DNA of 64,000 nucleotides from Shewanella putrefaciens (GTDB taxonomy: Bacteria; Pseudomonadota; Gammaproteobacteria; Enterobacterales; Shewanellaceae). The translations under genes were made by a program, and so were the position numbers. The stretch covers positions 3,534,001 through 3,598,000 of the forward strand of contig NZ_CP066370.1 of NCBI RefSeq assembly GCF_016406325.1, read 5' to 3'. Below the pieces are notes generated by a model, which saw nothing but the letters and a program-made list of their open reading frames with translations, did no database searches and was not told where the DNA came from. Every line of letters starts with the position of its first letter. Position 1 is the stretch's first letter. Positions 9,458 to 18,305 of this stretch are shown here, one piece after another.

Positions 9458-11146
9458 ATGTTGCCACCTGAACTTCTTGAGTTAAGCAGTGATAAAACAA
9501 AGGCGGAATTGCGTGTTATCCCAAATAACCACGGCCCTGTTACCCGTGAAGACATCATGCAACTCTTGTCCTTACCAGAATTCTCATCCCTGTTTCCACT
9601 AGAGCCTTCCATCAATAAAACTATCACTCAGATTAATGCTCTATGCCATCAAGAGGATGGTAAATTTGAACTATTTGCTGAAATAGCAGAACGGCGTAAC
9701 GGCAGTGTTACGATTGACATCAGCCCAGATAAAATGCACGCCAGCATGACGCTTACAGCCGCTTGGGGTGGTAAAGCCGTTGATTTACCTGAAATCCTCA
9801 CTCAACTCAAAAAACACAATGTATGTATGGGATTGAGTAAACTCAAGATCCAAGCATTAATGCAAAAACTCAGTAAGCTCAAGCCAGGTGAAAGCTGTCA
9901 AGGAGAGATTGCACAAGGTAAGATCCCCATTAATGGGAAAAATGCCATATTAGAACGTAAGGTGGCCCTCGCTCGGGAACGCTTACTACAACCACAAGAG
10001 CGCGCTGATGGTACCGTAGATATGCGTAATCTTGGCTCAATGATCATGGTAAAACCCAATGATATATTGATGGTCAAACATCCCGCGACAGAAGGCACTC
10101 CTGGTTACAATATTAAAGGCGAAGTGCTCAAACAAAAGCCGGGCAAAGATAATGTATTGCAAGCTGGGACAGGAACTGATTTTCACCCCAAAGATCCCAA
10201 TAAACTTATCGCGACAGTTGCAGGCCAACCCGTAGAAACCCGAACGGGTATGAATGTGGATGATGTACTGCAGCTCAAAGATGTGGATATCAGTACAGGC
10301 CATGTCACCTTTAAGGGGAGTATTTTAATTACGGGTGATGTACATGAGGGCATGCTAGTCAAAAGCTCTGGTGATATTACCGTAATGGGATTTGTGGATT
10401 CAGCCACCTTAGATGCAGAAGGTGATGTTACTGTAAGCAAAGGCATTATCGGCAGACAGATTAAAGCAAATGAATTTTCGACAAAGATCAATGCCCAAGG
10501 GCAAATCAGTGCACAATTTGTTCAGTATTCTCAACTGATTGCTAAAGGTAATATCCTCATTACCAAACAGTTATTACACAGTAATACTAAAACTGCCGCC
10601 AGCTTAACAGTAAGCGATGCCAGTGGACGCCGTGGCGATCTGGTGGGTGGTGTAGCCCAAGCCGAAAAAGGTATTAAAGCTGTTGTCATAGGTGCGACCG
10701 CAGGCACAAAAACAGAACTTTATTGTGCAATGGAACAAGCTGAGCTAAAACAAAATCTGAAATTGCTTGAAGAAGGTGTTCAAGCGATGGTGGTCGCCAG
10801 TTTAGATATCGAAGCTCGCCTCAATAAGCTACCACCCAAATCAGAATGGCAAGATGATCCCGTGATGGTTGAGCAGATAAAGATGATGCTCGATGAGAAA
10901 AATCGCATTTTAAATGAGCGGTCTCGGGAAGAACTTGAGTTCGATACACTTAAACAAGAAGTCGAAGGCTATTATGAAAAATACCGTGTTGAGGCCCTTA
11001 AGCACGTATTCCTTAATGTGGAGTTTCATATAGGACCTGCCAATCATCGTACAACAAGGGAACATGGAACTTGTTGCATAGCTAATATTAACCAAGAAAT
11101 TAATTTCGACTATAACGCCAAAGCCAAGACTCCCACACCAAGCTAA
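9458..11146 (+). CDS. FapA / DUF342 family protein
   Basis: A 562-residue cytoplasmic protein. An N-terminal domain leads into the DUF342 beta-helical core, with repeats such as 'TFKGSILITGDVHEGMLVKSSGDITVMGFVDSATLDAEGDV', seen here in short strand units. A C-terminal coiled coil ('EQAELKQNLKLLEEGVQ' onward) follows. DUF342 proteins are called flagellar assembly protein A, but outside Vibrio their role is uncertain and no flagellar gene is nearby. ATG at 9458 is chosen for its TAGGAAG ribosome site; an in-frame TTG at 9383 would add 25 residues with no ribosome site. Confidence 0.88.
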   Translation: MLPPELLELSSDKTKAELRVIPNNHGPVTREDIMQLLSLPEFSSLFPLEPSINKTITQINALCHQEDGKFELFAEIAERRNGSVTIDISPDKMHASMTLTAAWGGKAVDLPEILTQLKKHNVCMGLSKLKIQALMQKLSKLKPGESCQGEIAQGKIPINGKNAILERKVALARERLLQPQERADGTVDMRNLGSMIMVKPNDILMVKHPATEGTPGYNIKGEVLKQKPGKDNVLQAGTGTDFHPKDPNKLIATVAGQPVETRTGMNVDDVLQLKDVDISTGHVTFKGSILITGDVHEGMLVKSSGDITVMGFVDSATLDAEGDVTVSKGIIGRQIKANEFSTKINAQGQISAQFVQYSQLIAKGNILITKQLLHSNTKTAASLTVSDASGRRGDLVGGVAQAEKGIKAVVIGATAGTKTELYCAMEQAELKQNLKLLEEGVQAMVVASLDIEARLNKLPPKSEWQDDPVMVEQIKMMLDEKNRILNERSREELEFDTLKQEVEGYYEKYRVEALKHVFLNVEFHIGPANHRTTREHGTCCIANINQEINFDYNAKAKTPTPS

Positions 11147-11151
11147 TAGCC

Positions 11152-11183
11152 AATATAGACGTAAGTGCGCTTACGTCTATATT
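11152..11183. terminator. Perfect hairpin after the fapA-like gene
   Basis: AATATAGACGTAAG and its exact complement surround a 4-nt loop TGCG, 6 bp after the stop. The stem is 14 bp and ends in TATT, giving a terminator-like structure without a long T run. Confidence 0.65.
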
Positions 11184-11314
11184 AATCCAATCTAAGCATG
11201 GCATACTGCCTAGCAATGGCATGACTCCTATTGTTTTATTCGATCCCAATATTGTCATGCGACTCAGCTATGGCCTCACACTTTAGGGCTTGGACTTTCG
11301 TCACAGGAGCGATA

Positions 11315-11692
11315 ATGACCAGCGTCAAGATGTCGGACATTGAATGGCCCGCCGTAGTTAAGCTCATTCAAAATGATGAACTGCTTTATCTTGCCCACCA
11401 ACGGGATTGGTTAGAGCTAGCCTGCCTTTATCAGCATCACTTTACTGATAAAGATCAATTGCTTGATAGTAAAGGCCACCGCTACTATATCAATGCAAAT
11501 TCCCGCACTGTTTATGAAGATCCTATCGGTGAACTCCCCACATTACTCCAACAGGAGCAACTGCTACCATTAACAGAATTTATCAAATGGGTGCAAAACC
11601 ATGCCAAAGCCTTAGGACACTGCTGCGTAGCTAAACTTGCCTTCACCACGATTAGCCAAGGAATAGAAATCGTACGCACCCTAGATGAATAG
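11315..11692 (+). CDS. DUF4144-like small protein
   Basis: A 125-residue soluble protein with no signal peptide or membrane segment. The sequence 'IEWPAVVKLIQNDELLYL' and a central 'LLDSKGHRYYINA' followed by 'LPTLLQQEQLLPLTEFIKWVQNHA' resemble DUF4144 proteins of Shewanella and Vibrio, as far as I recall them. The start at 11315 has an ideal CAGGAG ribosome site; an upstream in-frame ATG at 11231 lacks one. Function is unknown. It stands alone between the fapA-like gene and the M50 protease gene. Confidence 0.7.
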   Translation: MTSVKMSDIEWPAVVKLIQNDELLYLAHQRDWLELACLYQHHFTDKDQLLDSKGHRYYINANSRTVYEDPIGELPTLLQQEQLLPLTEFIKWVQNHAKALGHCCVAKLAFTTISQGIEIVRTLDE

Positions 11693-11939
11693 ATTGATAT
11701 TAATCATCTTAGCTATCTGTTCATGCTTTGGGATTTTGACGTCATGGGATATATGCTAGTTTTTTGCACTAAAAAACGCTTGGATCTTAAAAGCTAATAT
11801 CCTCGCTATAAATTCACAGGCATAATTTGTCAGAACCGAAATTGCATTAACGGCGCACACGCCATGTTTTCTGGTCCAGCAATACGAATTACAGTAACGG
11901 ATTGCCTTAGGTAAAAACCACCCTCAGATACACGAACAA

Positions 11940-13076
11940 ATGGAACCCAAATTGGAACTACTTAAGATTGACTGCTTAGGCAAACAACTGCGTTTAGAAG
12001 GCTCCCTCGCAGGATGGCAGCAACTATTCTGGGACAACAACTTAGTCTCACAAAAATCTGCCTCTATTGATAATGGCGGACTCAGAATACATGAATTTGA
12101 ACTCAGCCAATTTAACAGCCCACTGGTTCCCGAAGGCGGAGAACAAAGTTCCCTCGAAGCTAAAATCATCATTCGCCTTGAAACCGATTTAGTTTGGCAG
12201 CCATTTCGGTTCGATTATCGCCTGCTACAGGATGATGAAGTCATAGCCCAAGGAACACGTACCGAAAAAGATATCGAAAGACAACATCCTGAAATCCCTA
12301 TCGTTAAACAACAAAAGTTAAGCATTGTTGGGCTGGCATCCCTTGGATTTAAATTATTAAAAAGTGCCAAAGTAATTAAAGTGGCACTAGCCGGAGCCAG
12401 TGTTGCTGCCTATTCTTGGCTATTTTCGTTTCAGTTTGCACTGGCATTGATCGCCTGTTTAGTATTTCACGAATACGGCCATATCCGCGCGATGAAGTAT
12501 TTTGGGATGAAAACCAAGGGAATTTACCTGATCCCTTTTATGGGTGGGCTCGCTCTTTCCGATGAAAAAATTAATACACGTTGGCAAGATGTCGTGATAT
12601 CCATCATGGGGCCCACTTTTGGCTTATTCATGTCTATAGGCTCATTGATTGCCTACCACGCTACGGGCAATGTGTTTTTTGCGGGGCTTGCAGCCTTTAA
12701 TGCTCTACTTAACTTGTTTAATTTATTGCCTATTTTGCCATTAGATGGCGGCCATATTTTAAAAAGTATTAGCTTTTCAATGAACAGTGTAATGGGGCTT
12801 ATCGCCTGTGCGGTAGGAGCCGCTTTTGGCGTTTATGTTAGCTACACCTTTGGTTTAGCATTACTCGGTTTTTTACTGTTAATAGGCAGTTTGGAAATTA
12901 TCTTTGAATGGCGAACTCGCCATCAAAGCCATTTACTACCTCTCGATAGATATGGGCAAATCTTCTCAACTATCTGGTATTTACTGACTGTCGGCGCCTT
13001 AGTAGGTATTATCTGGCACTTAGCTGGAACAGGTGACGATATGCTTAGCCTGCCACTTAAGATACTGCAAAGCTAA
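11940..13076 (+). CDS. M50 family site-2-protease-like membrane metalloprotease
   Basis: A 378-residue protein. About 120 residues of non-membrane sequence rich in predicted beta strands come first. A multi-pass membrane protease core follows: HEYGH zinc motif in 'LVFHEYGHIRAMKYFGM' and the third ligand in 'NLLPILPLDGGH'. These are the M50 (site-2 protease / SpoIVFB-like) hallmarks, so it probably cleaves substrates within the membrane. The N-terminal soluble part is not the PDZ domain of RseP. No obvious substrate or regulator is adjacent. The stop overlaps the end of a GGDEF remnant on the other strand. Confidence 0.85.
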   Translation: MEPKLELLKIDCLGKQLRLEGSLAGWQQLFWDNNLVSQKSASIDNGGLRIHEFELSQFNSPLVPEGGEQSSLEAKIIIRLETDLVWQPFRFDYRLLQDDEVIAQGTRTEKDIERQHPEIPIVKQQKLSIVGLASLGFKLLKSAKVIKVALAGASVAAYSWLFSFQFALALIACLVFHEYGHIRAMKYFGMKTKGIYLIPFMGGLALSDEKINTRWQDVVISIMGPTFGLFMSIGSLIAYHATGNVFFAGLAAFNALLNLFNLLPILPLDGGHILKSISFSMNSVMGLIACAVGAAFGVYVSYTFGLALLGFLLLIGSLEIIFEWRTRHQSHLLPLDRYGQIFSTIWYLLTVGALVGIIWHLAGTGDDMLSLPLKILQS

Positions 13077-13333
13077 TATCTGCACCGCCCCGTGTGGTCA
13101 CGGGGCTGATGCCTGCACAACACAATTTCGCGTAATCGCTCAGCGACTTTCGCTTCTATTATATCCGTGTTGGGTAACAGCAATAAAAACTCCTCTCCTC
13201 CCCAACGTGCAACTACATCATATTCCCTCAACACTCCCTGTAATAAATTAGCGACATTAACCAACACATGATCGCCAGCAGCATGAGCATAGCTATCATT
13301 AATACGATTAGTATTACCCATAAAAACAAAATT
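13073..13333 (-). pseudogene. GGDEF diguanylate cyclase remnant
   Basis: About 85 codons encode the core of a GGDEF domain: 'INDSYAHAAGDHVLVNVANL', an RxxD inhibitory site (REYD) five residues before GGEEF, and 'LLLLPNTDIIEAKVAERLRE'. The N-terminal part ('DIDHFKxIND' becomes 'MGNTNRIND') is lost where the outer-membrane factor gene ends, and the C-terminal part degenerates into 'RHQPRDHTGR' before a stop. No start codon or ribosome site belongs to it. It looks like a fragment left by recombination between the M50 and efflux genes. Confidence 0.8.
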
Positions 13334-14747
13334 AGTTAGAAATCTGAGCAATCTCTGGGGCGATATCGCTCCCACCAAGGGCTTGGTAGAGCGTTGCTTG
13401 GGCCGTCAGTTGGTTATAGCGGTTTTCGAGCAAAGACGCCTCCGCTGCACGTCGATTTTCTTGGGCATTAATCCAATCTTGAATACCTATCGCACCATGG
13501 CGATACTGGCTTTCATAAATGGCCTCGACCGCTACCGCAGCATTATACTGTTGCTGTAATTTGTCTCCTTGATAAGCAAATTGCTGCTTAGCCGAGATGG
13601 CATTATCAACATCCTCAAAGGCGGAATACAGTGTCTTACGGTAATTTACGACTGCAGTTTGATAATCAATTTCAGCAATGTCGTTATTAATTTGCATTTG
13701 ATTCCACTGTAAAAATGGCAACACTAAGCCTGCACCTAAACTACCCACGGGATTGCGCAATAATTCTTTTAACTCTGAGGTCGACTCCCCCACACTGCCG
13801 GTTAAACTCAAACTCGGAAAGTAACGGGTATAAGTCGCATCTTTACTGGCGAGTGCTGAACGTAATTGATATAAAGATGCCTTCACATCAGGGCGTCTCA
13901 CCAATAGATCCGCTGGCATCCCCACGGCAATCTCCGGCACAGCAACATCAGGTAAGGCGTTAATCTCAACGAAAGCCTCTCCAGGTGCTTGATTCAGTAA
14001 AATGGCAAGCGCATTTCCCGCCTCCGTTAACTGTTGAATAAGTTGACTATGGGATGCCTCTTGTCCCGCTAGGCTACGCTTGGCCTCTAACACATTGACT
14101 TGAGTCACCGCACCAGAATCATACTGACGCTGGGTTAATGCCAGTGTTTGTCGACTGTGGTCAATACTACGGCTGCTTAAAGCAATCCTTTGATTTAAAT
14201 AGCCCATCTTCCAATAAAGCGATGCTGTAGTTGCCACTAAACTTTGAGTGGTACTTTCTCTATCCTCCGCACTCGCTAATGCCGACCACTGAGCTTGATC
14301 CATCTCTGCCGAGACTTTTCCCCATAAATCGACTTCATAACTGACTGAAAGCTTGGCCTGATAGCTCTTGGTTGATTCGCCACCATCTAGGGGGTTACTG
14401 CGCGATGCAGAAAGGTTTGAGGATAACTGCGGGTAAAGTGCATCTTGAGCAAGCCCTGCCTGTAAACGCGCCTTACGTAGTGTCAAGGTTGCAAGGGCTA
14501 AGTCATTGTTACTGCTTAGGACTTGGCTTACTAACTTATTAAGATCTGGCTGCTGAAACTGCTGCCACCAAGGATCAACTCTCACCTGTTCGTTGACCTG
14601 TGTATGCTGCCAATGACTTGGTATCGTCAACGCGGGGGGCTCAAAGTCTGAGCGCATAAAACTACCGCAGCCGCCGAGTAATGCAACACCTACAGCGATG
14701 GCGCAAGTACGTAACATAATTTTACGATTTAATATTAGATTATTCAT
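13332..14747 (-). CDS. Outer-membrane efflux lipoprotein (TolC/NodT family)
   Basis: A 471-residue outer-membrane factor. The N-terminus is a lipoprotein signal with lipobox LLGGC, then 'DPWWQQFQQPDLNKLVSQVL' and the duplicated OEP repeats, including 'ADLLVRRPDVKASLYQLRSA', which is typical of NodT/OprM-type proteins. It forms the outer-membrane duct for the MacAB pump encoded just upstream. The gap to macB is only 7 bp, so macA-macB-omf is one operon. The start at 14747 lacks a strong ribosome site; translation may be coupled to macB. Confidence 0.93.
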   Translation of the reverse strand: MNNLILNRKIMLRTCAIAVGVALLGGCGSFMRSDFEPPALTIPSHWQHTQVNEQVRVDPWWQQFQQPDLNKLVSQVLSSNNDLALATLTLRKARLQAGLAQDALYPQLSSNLSASRSNPLDGGESTKSYQAKLSVSYEVDLWGKVSAEMDQAQWSALASAEDRESTTQSLVATTASLYWKMGYLNQRIALSSRSIDHSRQTLALTQRQYDSGAVTQVNVLEAKRSLAGQEASHSQLIQQLTEAGNALAILLNQAPGEAFVEINALPDVAVPEIAVGMPADLLVRRPDVKASLYQLRSALASKDATYTRYFPSLSLTGSVGESTSELKELLRNPVGSLGAGLVLPFLQWNQMQINNDIAEIDYQTAVVNYRKTLYSAFEDVDNAISAKQQFAYQGDKLQQQYNAAVAVEAIYESQYRHGAIGIQDWINAQENRRAAEASLLENRYNQLTAQATLYQALGGSDIAPEIAQISN

Positions 14748-14754
14748 GGTGTTA

Positions 14755-16698
14755 TTACTCTCTTGCTAAGGCGTCAACGGGATCTAATCGCGCCGCGTTG
14801 CGGGCGGGTAAAAAGCCAAATAGCACACCGATTAACGTCGAACAGGCAAAAGCAGCGACAATCGAGGTAGTGGAATAAATCATTTGGAAACTACCTCCCG
14901 TTTGAGCAAACACCACGCCAATTAAATAGGCCAAGGCGATACCTAAAGTGCCACCACATAAACAGACCAACACAGCTTCAATCAGGAACTGACGCAAAAT
15001 ATCACTCTGACGCGCCCCGACTGCCATACGTACACCAATTTCACGAGTACGTTCGGTTACCGAAACCAACATGATATTCATCACCCCAATCCCGCCCACA
15101 ATCAGGGATATCACCGCAATTGCCGAGATAAGCAAGGTCATCGTTGCCGTCGTTTTTTCAATATTCTGTCTAATTGCATCCGTATTAATAGTGAAAAAAT
15201 CCTCTATTCCATGGCGCATTTTCAGCAAAGTTATAATGCCCTGTTCAGCGGCATTACTCGGCACCGATTCATTGAGTCTTACGGTGATACCATTCAGGTA
15301 GTTTTTCCCGACAATACGTCCCGATAGCGTTGTATAAGGTAGCCACACATTCAGTGAATCACTTTTACCAAATACGCTGTCTTTAGGTTCAGTCACACCA
15401 ATAATCCGCACGGGTAGATTCCCGATAAAAATCACCTCACCAATAGGTGAACTACGAGGGAATAACTCTTTACGAACCTTATCGTCAATCACAGCATCTT
15501 GAGCAAGCGATGAAACACTATCTTCATCCCAGAACTGCCCCATAGCCAGCTCATAACCTCGTACCCTGAAGAACTCTGGGCCAACACCATTCACGACCGT
15601 GGTAACCGCTTTATTGCCATAACGCAACGTCATACTTGAATCAACGGTTGGTGTAACACTGTCAACGTAAGGTAAGTGTTTCAATGCATCGGCATCTTTA
15701 ACAATTAAGGTTTTCACTTTTCCTGAACGGCGATCACCAAACCCAAAGCCTGGGCGAATATCAATCGTATTAGTCCCCATTGAGCTAATGCTATTAAGAA
15801 TTTCTCGCTGGGAACCTTCTCCTAATGCAACGACGGAAACAACCGAGGCAATACCAATAATAATGCCAAGCATAGTGAGAAAGGTGCGTAATCTGTGAGT
15901 CGACATGGCAAGTAGCGCCATTTTGAACGCTTCAACATATCTATCCCACGAGGCCACTCGAATACGGCTATTTATCTTAGTGACAACCGTATCGACTTGC
16001 TTTGGTGCCTTAGTTTTACGTTCGTCACTGATAATAATGCCGTCTTTAATTTCAATAATCCGGTCGGCATATTGGGCCACATTCATATCGTGGGTCACGA
16101 TAATAATGGTATGACCATCGCTGTGAAGCTCCTGCAACAACTGCATCATTTCTTCACCGCTGTGGCTATCCAACGCCCCCGTGGGCTCGTCAGCAAGGAT
16201 CACATCACCGCCATTCATCAACGCACGCGCCACACTGACCCGCTGCTGCTGACCACCACTGAGCTGATTAGGTTTATGATCGAGTCGATCACCTAATCCT
16301 AAGCGAGTTAATAAATGTTCGGCTCTGTCTTTTCTGGCACTTCGTTCTTTACCTGCATAAACCGCAGGAACTTCCACGTTACCTATCGCAGTAAGATCGC
16401 TAAGCAAATGATAACGCTGAAAAATAAAACCAAAATGTTCACGCCGTAATTGAGCTAGCTCATCGGCATCCATGGTGGAGGTATCTTGTCCATTGATAAA
16501 GTACGCCCCCTTCGACGGTTTATCTAAGCAGCCAAGAATATTCATTAGGGTCGATTTGCCCGAACCAGAGGCGCCGACAATGGCAACCATCTCGCCACGT
16601 TCAATCGTTAAGTTCACATCTTTTAGTACGGTAAGCTGTTGTTCTCCCGCCTGAAAAGTGCGATAGCAACCTGAAATTTCAAGTAATGTGGCACTCAC
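14755..16698 (-). CDS. macB: MacB-type ABC exporter (ATPase-permease fusion)
   Basis: A 647-residue inner-membrane protein. The N-terminal ATPase has Walker A '[10 protein letters not shown]', signature '[15 protein letters not shown]' and Walker B '[13 protein letters not shown]'. After a linker come a first membrane helix near residue 270 ('[28 protein letters not shown]'), a large periplasmic MacB_PCD domain, and three C-terminal helices with the FtsX motif '[14 protein letters not shown]'. MacB exports macrolides or peptides with MacA and an outer-membrane factor. It starts 2 bp after macA ends. Confidence 0.97.
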   Translation of the reverse strand: MSATLLEISGCYRTFQAGEQQLTVLKDVNLTIERGEMVAIVGASGSGKSTLMNILGCLDKPSKGAYFINGQDTSTMDADELAQLRREHFGFIFQRYHLLSDLTAIGNVEVPAVYAGKERSARKDRAEHLLTRLGLGDRLDHKPNQLSGGQQQRVSVARALMNGGDVILADEPTGALDSHSGEEMMQLLQELHSDGHTIIIVTHDMNVAQYADRIIEIKDGIIISDERKTKAPKQVDTVVTKINSRIRVASWDRYVEAFKMALLAMSTHRLRTFLTMLGIIIGIASVVSVVALGEGSQREILNSISSMGTNTIDIRPGFGFGDRRSGKVKTLIVKDADALKHLPYVDSVTPTVDSSMTLRYGNKAVTTVVNGVGPEFFRVRGYELAMGQFWDEDSVSSLAQDAVIDDKVRKELFPRSSPIGEVIFIGNLPVRIIGVTEPKDSVFGKSDSLNVWLPYTTLSGRIVGKNYLNGITVRLNESVPSNAAEQGIITLLKMRHGIEDFFTINTDAIRQNIEKTTATMTLLISAIAVISLIVGGIGVMNIMLVSVTERTREIGVRMAVGARQSDILRQFLIEAVLVCLCGGTLGIALAYLIGVVFAQTGGSFQMIYSTTSIVAAFACSTLIGVLFGFLPARNAARLDPVDALARE

Positions 16699-16700
16699 AA

Positions 16701-17951
16701 TTAAAACCTCACACTAGGTGGGCGGCGCAGTTTGCTACTCTCTTCCGATGAGGGCATACCCAGCACAACTAAGTCGCCTTCATTTAAACCTGAGGTAATT
16801 TCGGCATTAATTTTGTTGTTAATACCTACGGTGACATCCACGTATTGCACTTGATTATTCACTAATACTGGTACTTGATACTGAGGCCCACGATGACGCT
16901 TAGGTTCGCTAGACTGCGTATCTTTGTCTTTATCTAGCTGCGGTGCAGTTTGCTTATCCCTTGGCTTAATCCGTAAGATTTGTGAAGGCACGAGTAATGC
17001 GTTCTCTGCTTTAGCAAGCACAATTGAAATCTGGGTTGTCATTCCAATACGTAAAGTACGATCTGGATTTTTCACATCAAATAAACCGTAGTAGTAAATA
17101 GCTTCTGTCGTGCTTGAGCTTGAACTTGAACTACTACTGCTCTCCATCGAAGTCGGTCCCGGCTCAATTGCCCTAATGGTCGCGTGATAGGGACGATTAG
17201 GTTGTCCAAGAATCGTAAAGTAAACAGCTTGGCCAGGTTTAACGTTGATAATATCAGCCTCTGATATTTCAGCCTTGACGGTCATAGTATCAAGCTGTGC
17301 CATTTCAACTATGGTTGGTGTCGTTTGATTCGCGTTAACGGTTTGCCCAACTTCGACAGCAGAATATACAACGGTGCCATCCATAGGCGCGGTAATTTTG
17401 GTATAACCTAAATCAATTTTGGCACTATCAACTTTAATTTCAGCCTGTTGTTTTTGAGCCTCTAATTGTTCTATTTCAGCCTGATAAACAGTCAAAGTTG
17501 CTTCTGCCGCTTCATAAGACGCTCGAGAACTAGCATTATCTGCTAGCATTTGTTGTTGACGAGCAAACTCAAGTTTGGCTTGCTGTATTTGTGCTTGCTT
17601 TGCACGATATTGTGCATTGATAATTTTCAGCGAGGCTAAAGCTTCTTTGATCGTATTCTGTTGTGCCAAACTGTCGATTTGAGCAATTAAATCGCCTTGC
17701 TTAACCTCATCACCTGACTGTACAAACAAACTGTCAATCTGCCCCGACACCTGTGCACCAACACTGACTTGCTTTAATGCCTGTAACGTACCATTTGCAA
17801 GCACTGTACTTTCAATATCACCGATATATACCGCTTCTGTAACATAGGCTGGCGGTGTTTCTGGTTTATACCACAGGGAAAATGCTCCCCCACCAATGAT
17901 AATAAGGCCGCTAATCACAATCAGCAGTTTACGCTTTGAGGATTTTTTCAT
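16701..17951 (-). CDS. macA: MacA-type periplasmic adaptor (membrane fusion protein)
   Basis: A 416-residue adaptor: an N-terminal membrane anchor ('[19 protein letters not shown]'), biotinyl-lipoyl half-motifs ('[32 protein letters not shown]' region and '[18 protein letters not shown]'), an alpha-helical hairpin and a beta-barrel. A run of ten serines with mixed codons sits in the beta-barrel region near 'SMESSSS', just before '[13 protein letters not shown]'. ATG at 17951 is chosen because it begins with basic residues before the anchor; a TTG at 17987 would add 12 residues. It is the first gene of the macA-macB-omf operon. Confidence 0.95.
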   Translation of the reverse strand: MKKSSKRKLLIVISGLIIIGGGAFSLWYKPETPPAYVTEAVYIGDIESTVLANGTLQALKQVSVGAQVSGQIDSLFVQSGDEVKQGDLIAQIDSLAQQNTIKEALASLKIINAQYRAKQAQIQQAKLEFARQQQMLADNASSRASYEAAEATLTVYQAEIEQLEAQKQQAEIKVDSAKIDLGYTKITAPMDGTVVYSAVEVGQTVNANQTTPTIVEMAQLDTMTVKAEISEADIINVKPGQAVYFTILGQPNRPYHATIRAIEPGPTSMESSSSSSSSSSTTEAIYYYGLFDVKNPDRTLRIGMTTQISIVLAKAENALLVPSQILRIKPRDKQTAPQLDKDKDTQSSEPKRHRGPQYQVPVLVNNQVQYVDVTVGINNKINAEITSGLNEGDLVVLGMPSSEESSKLRRPPSVRF

Positions 17952-18305
17952 CGGTATATTCACATCCAATAAACTAAAAAGCCGCAAGCATATTGCTCAC
18001 GTAGAAAGATTAAATTATGTAGGTAGTATATAGAGTTAATAAAAGACAGTAGACGAAGGAAATGTCGTTAACAGGTAAAGATTTGCAAATATCTGTGTAG
18101 ATAGTTACAAGGCAAACACGGTTGAGTGGTGCTTAGGCTGTAATGCCAATTTAGTGCGATACCGAATCGACGGGTTGTAGATTATCGGGGTCTATATTCC
18201 TCAAACAGGCGAAACATGGTAAGTCGATAACTCAAGGATTAAAGCGGATGCATAAACATCCGCCTTCTATCTTATTGATATTATTGATAATCAATAAGTG
18301 AACAA
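17952..18305. other. 354-bp intergenic region, metE end to macA start
   Basis: It holds the putative macA promoter (AT-rich near 18000-18080) and a hairpin GCGGATG / CATCCGC at about 18244-18263 that could end metE transcription on the minus strand. I see no gene. Confidence 0.5.

Noticed and set aside
17952..17987. TTG start for macA
   Set aside because: It would place 12 residues before the basic N-terminus of the anchor and has no ribosome site.
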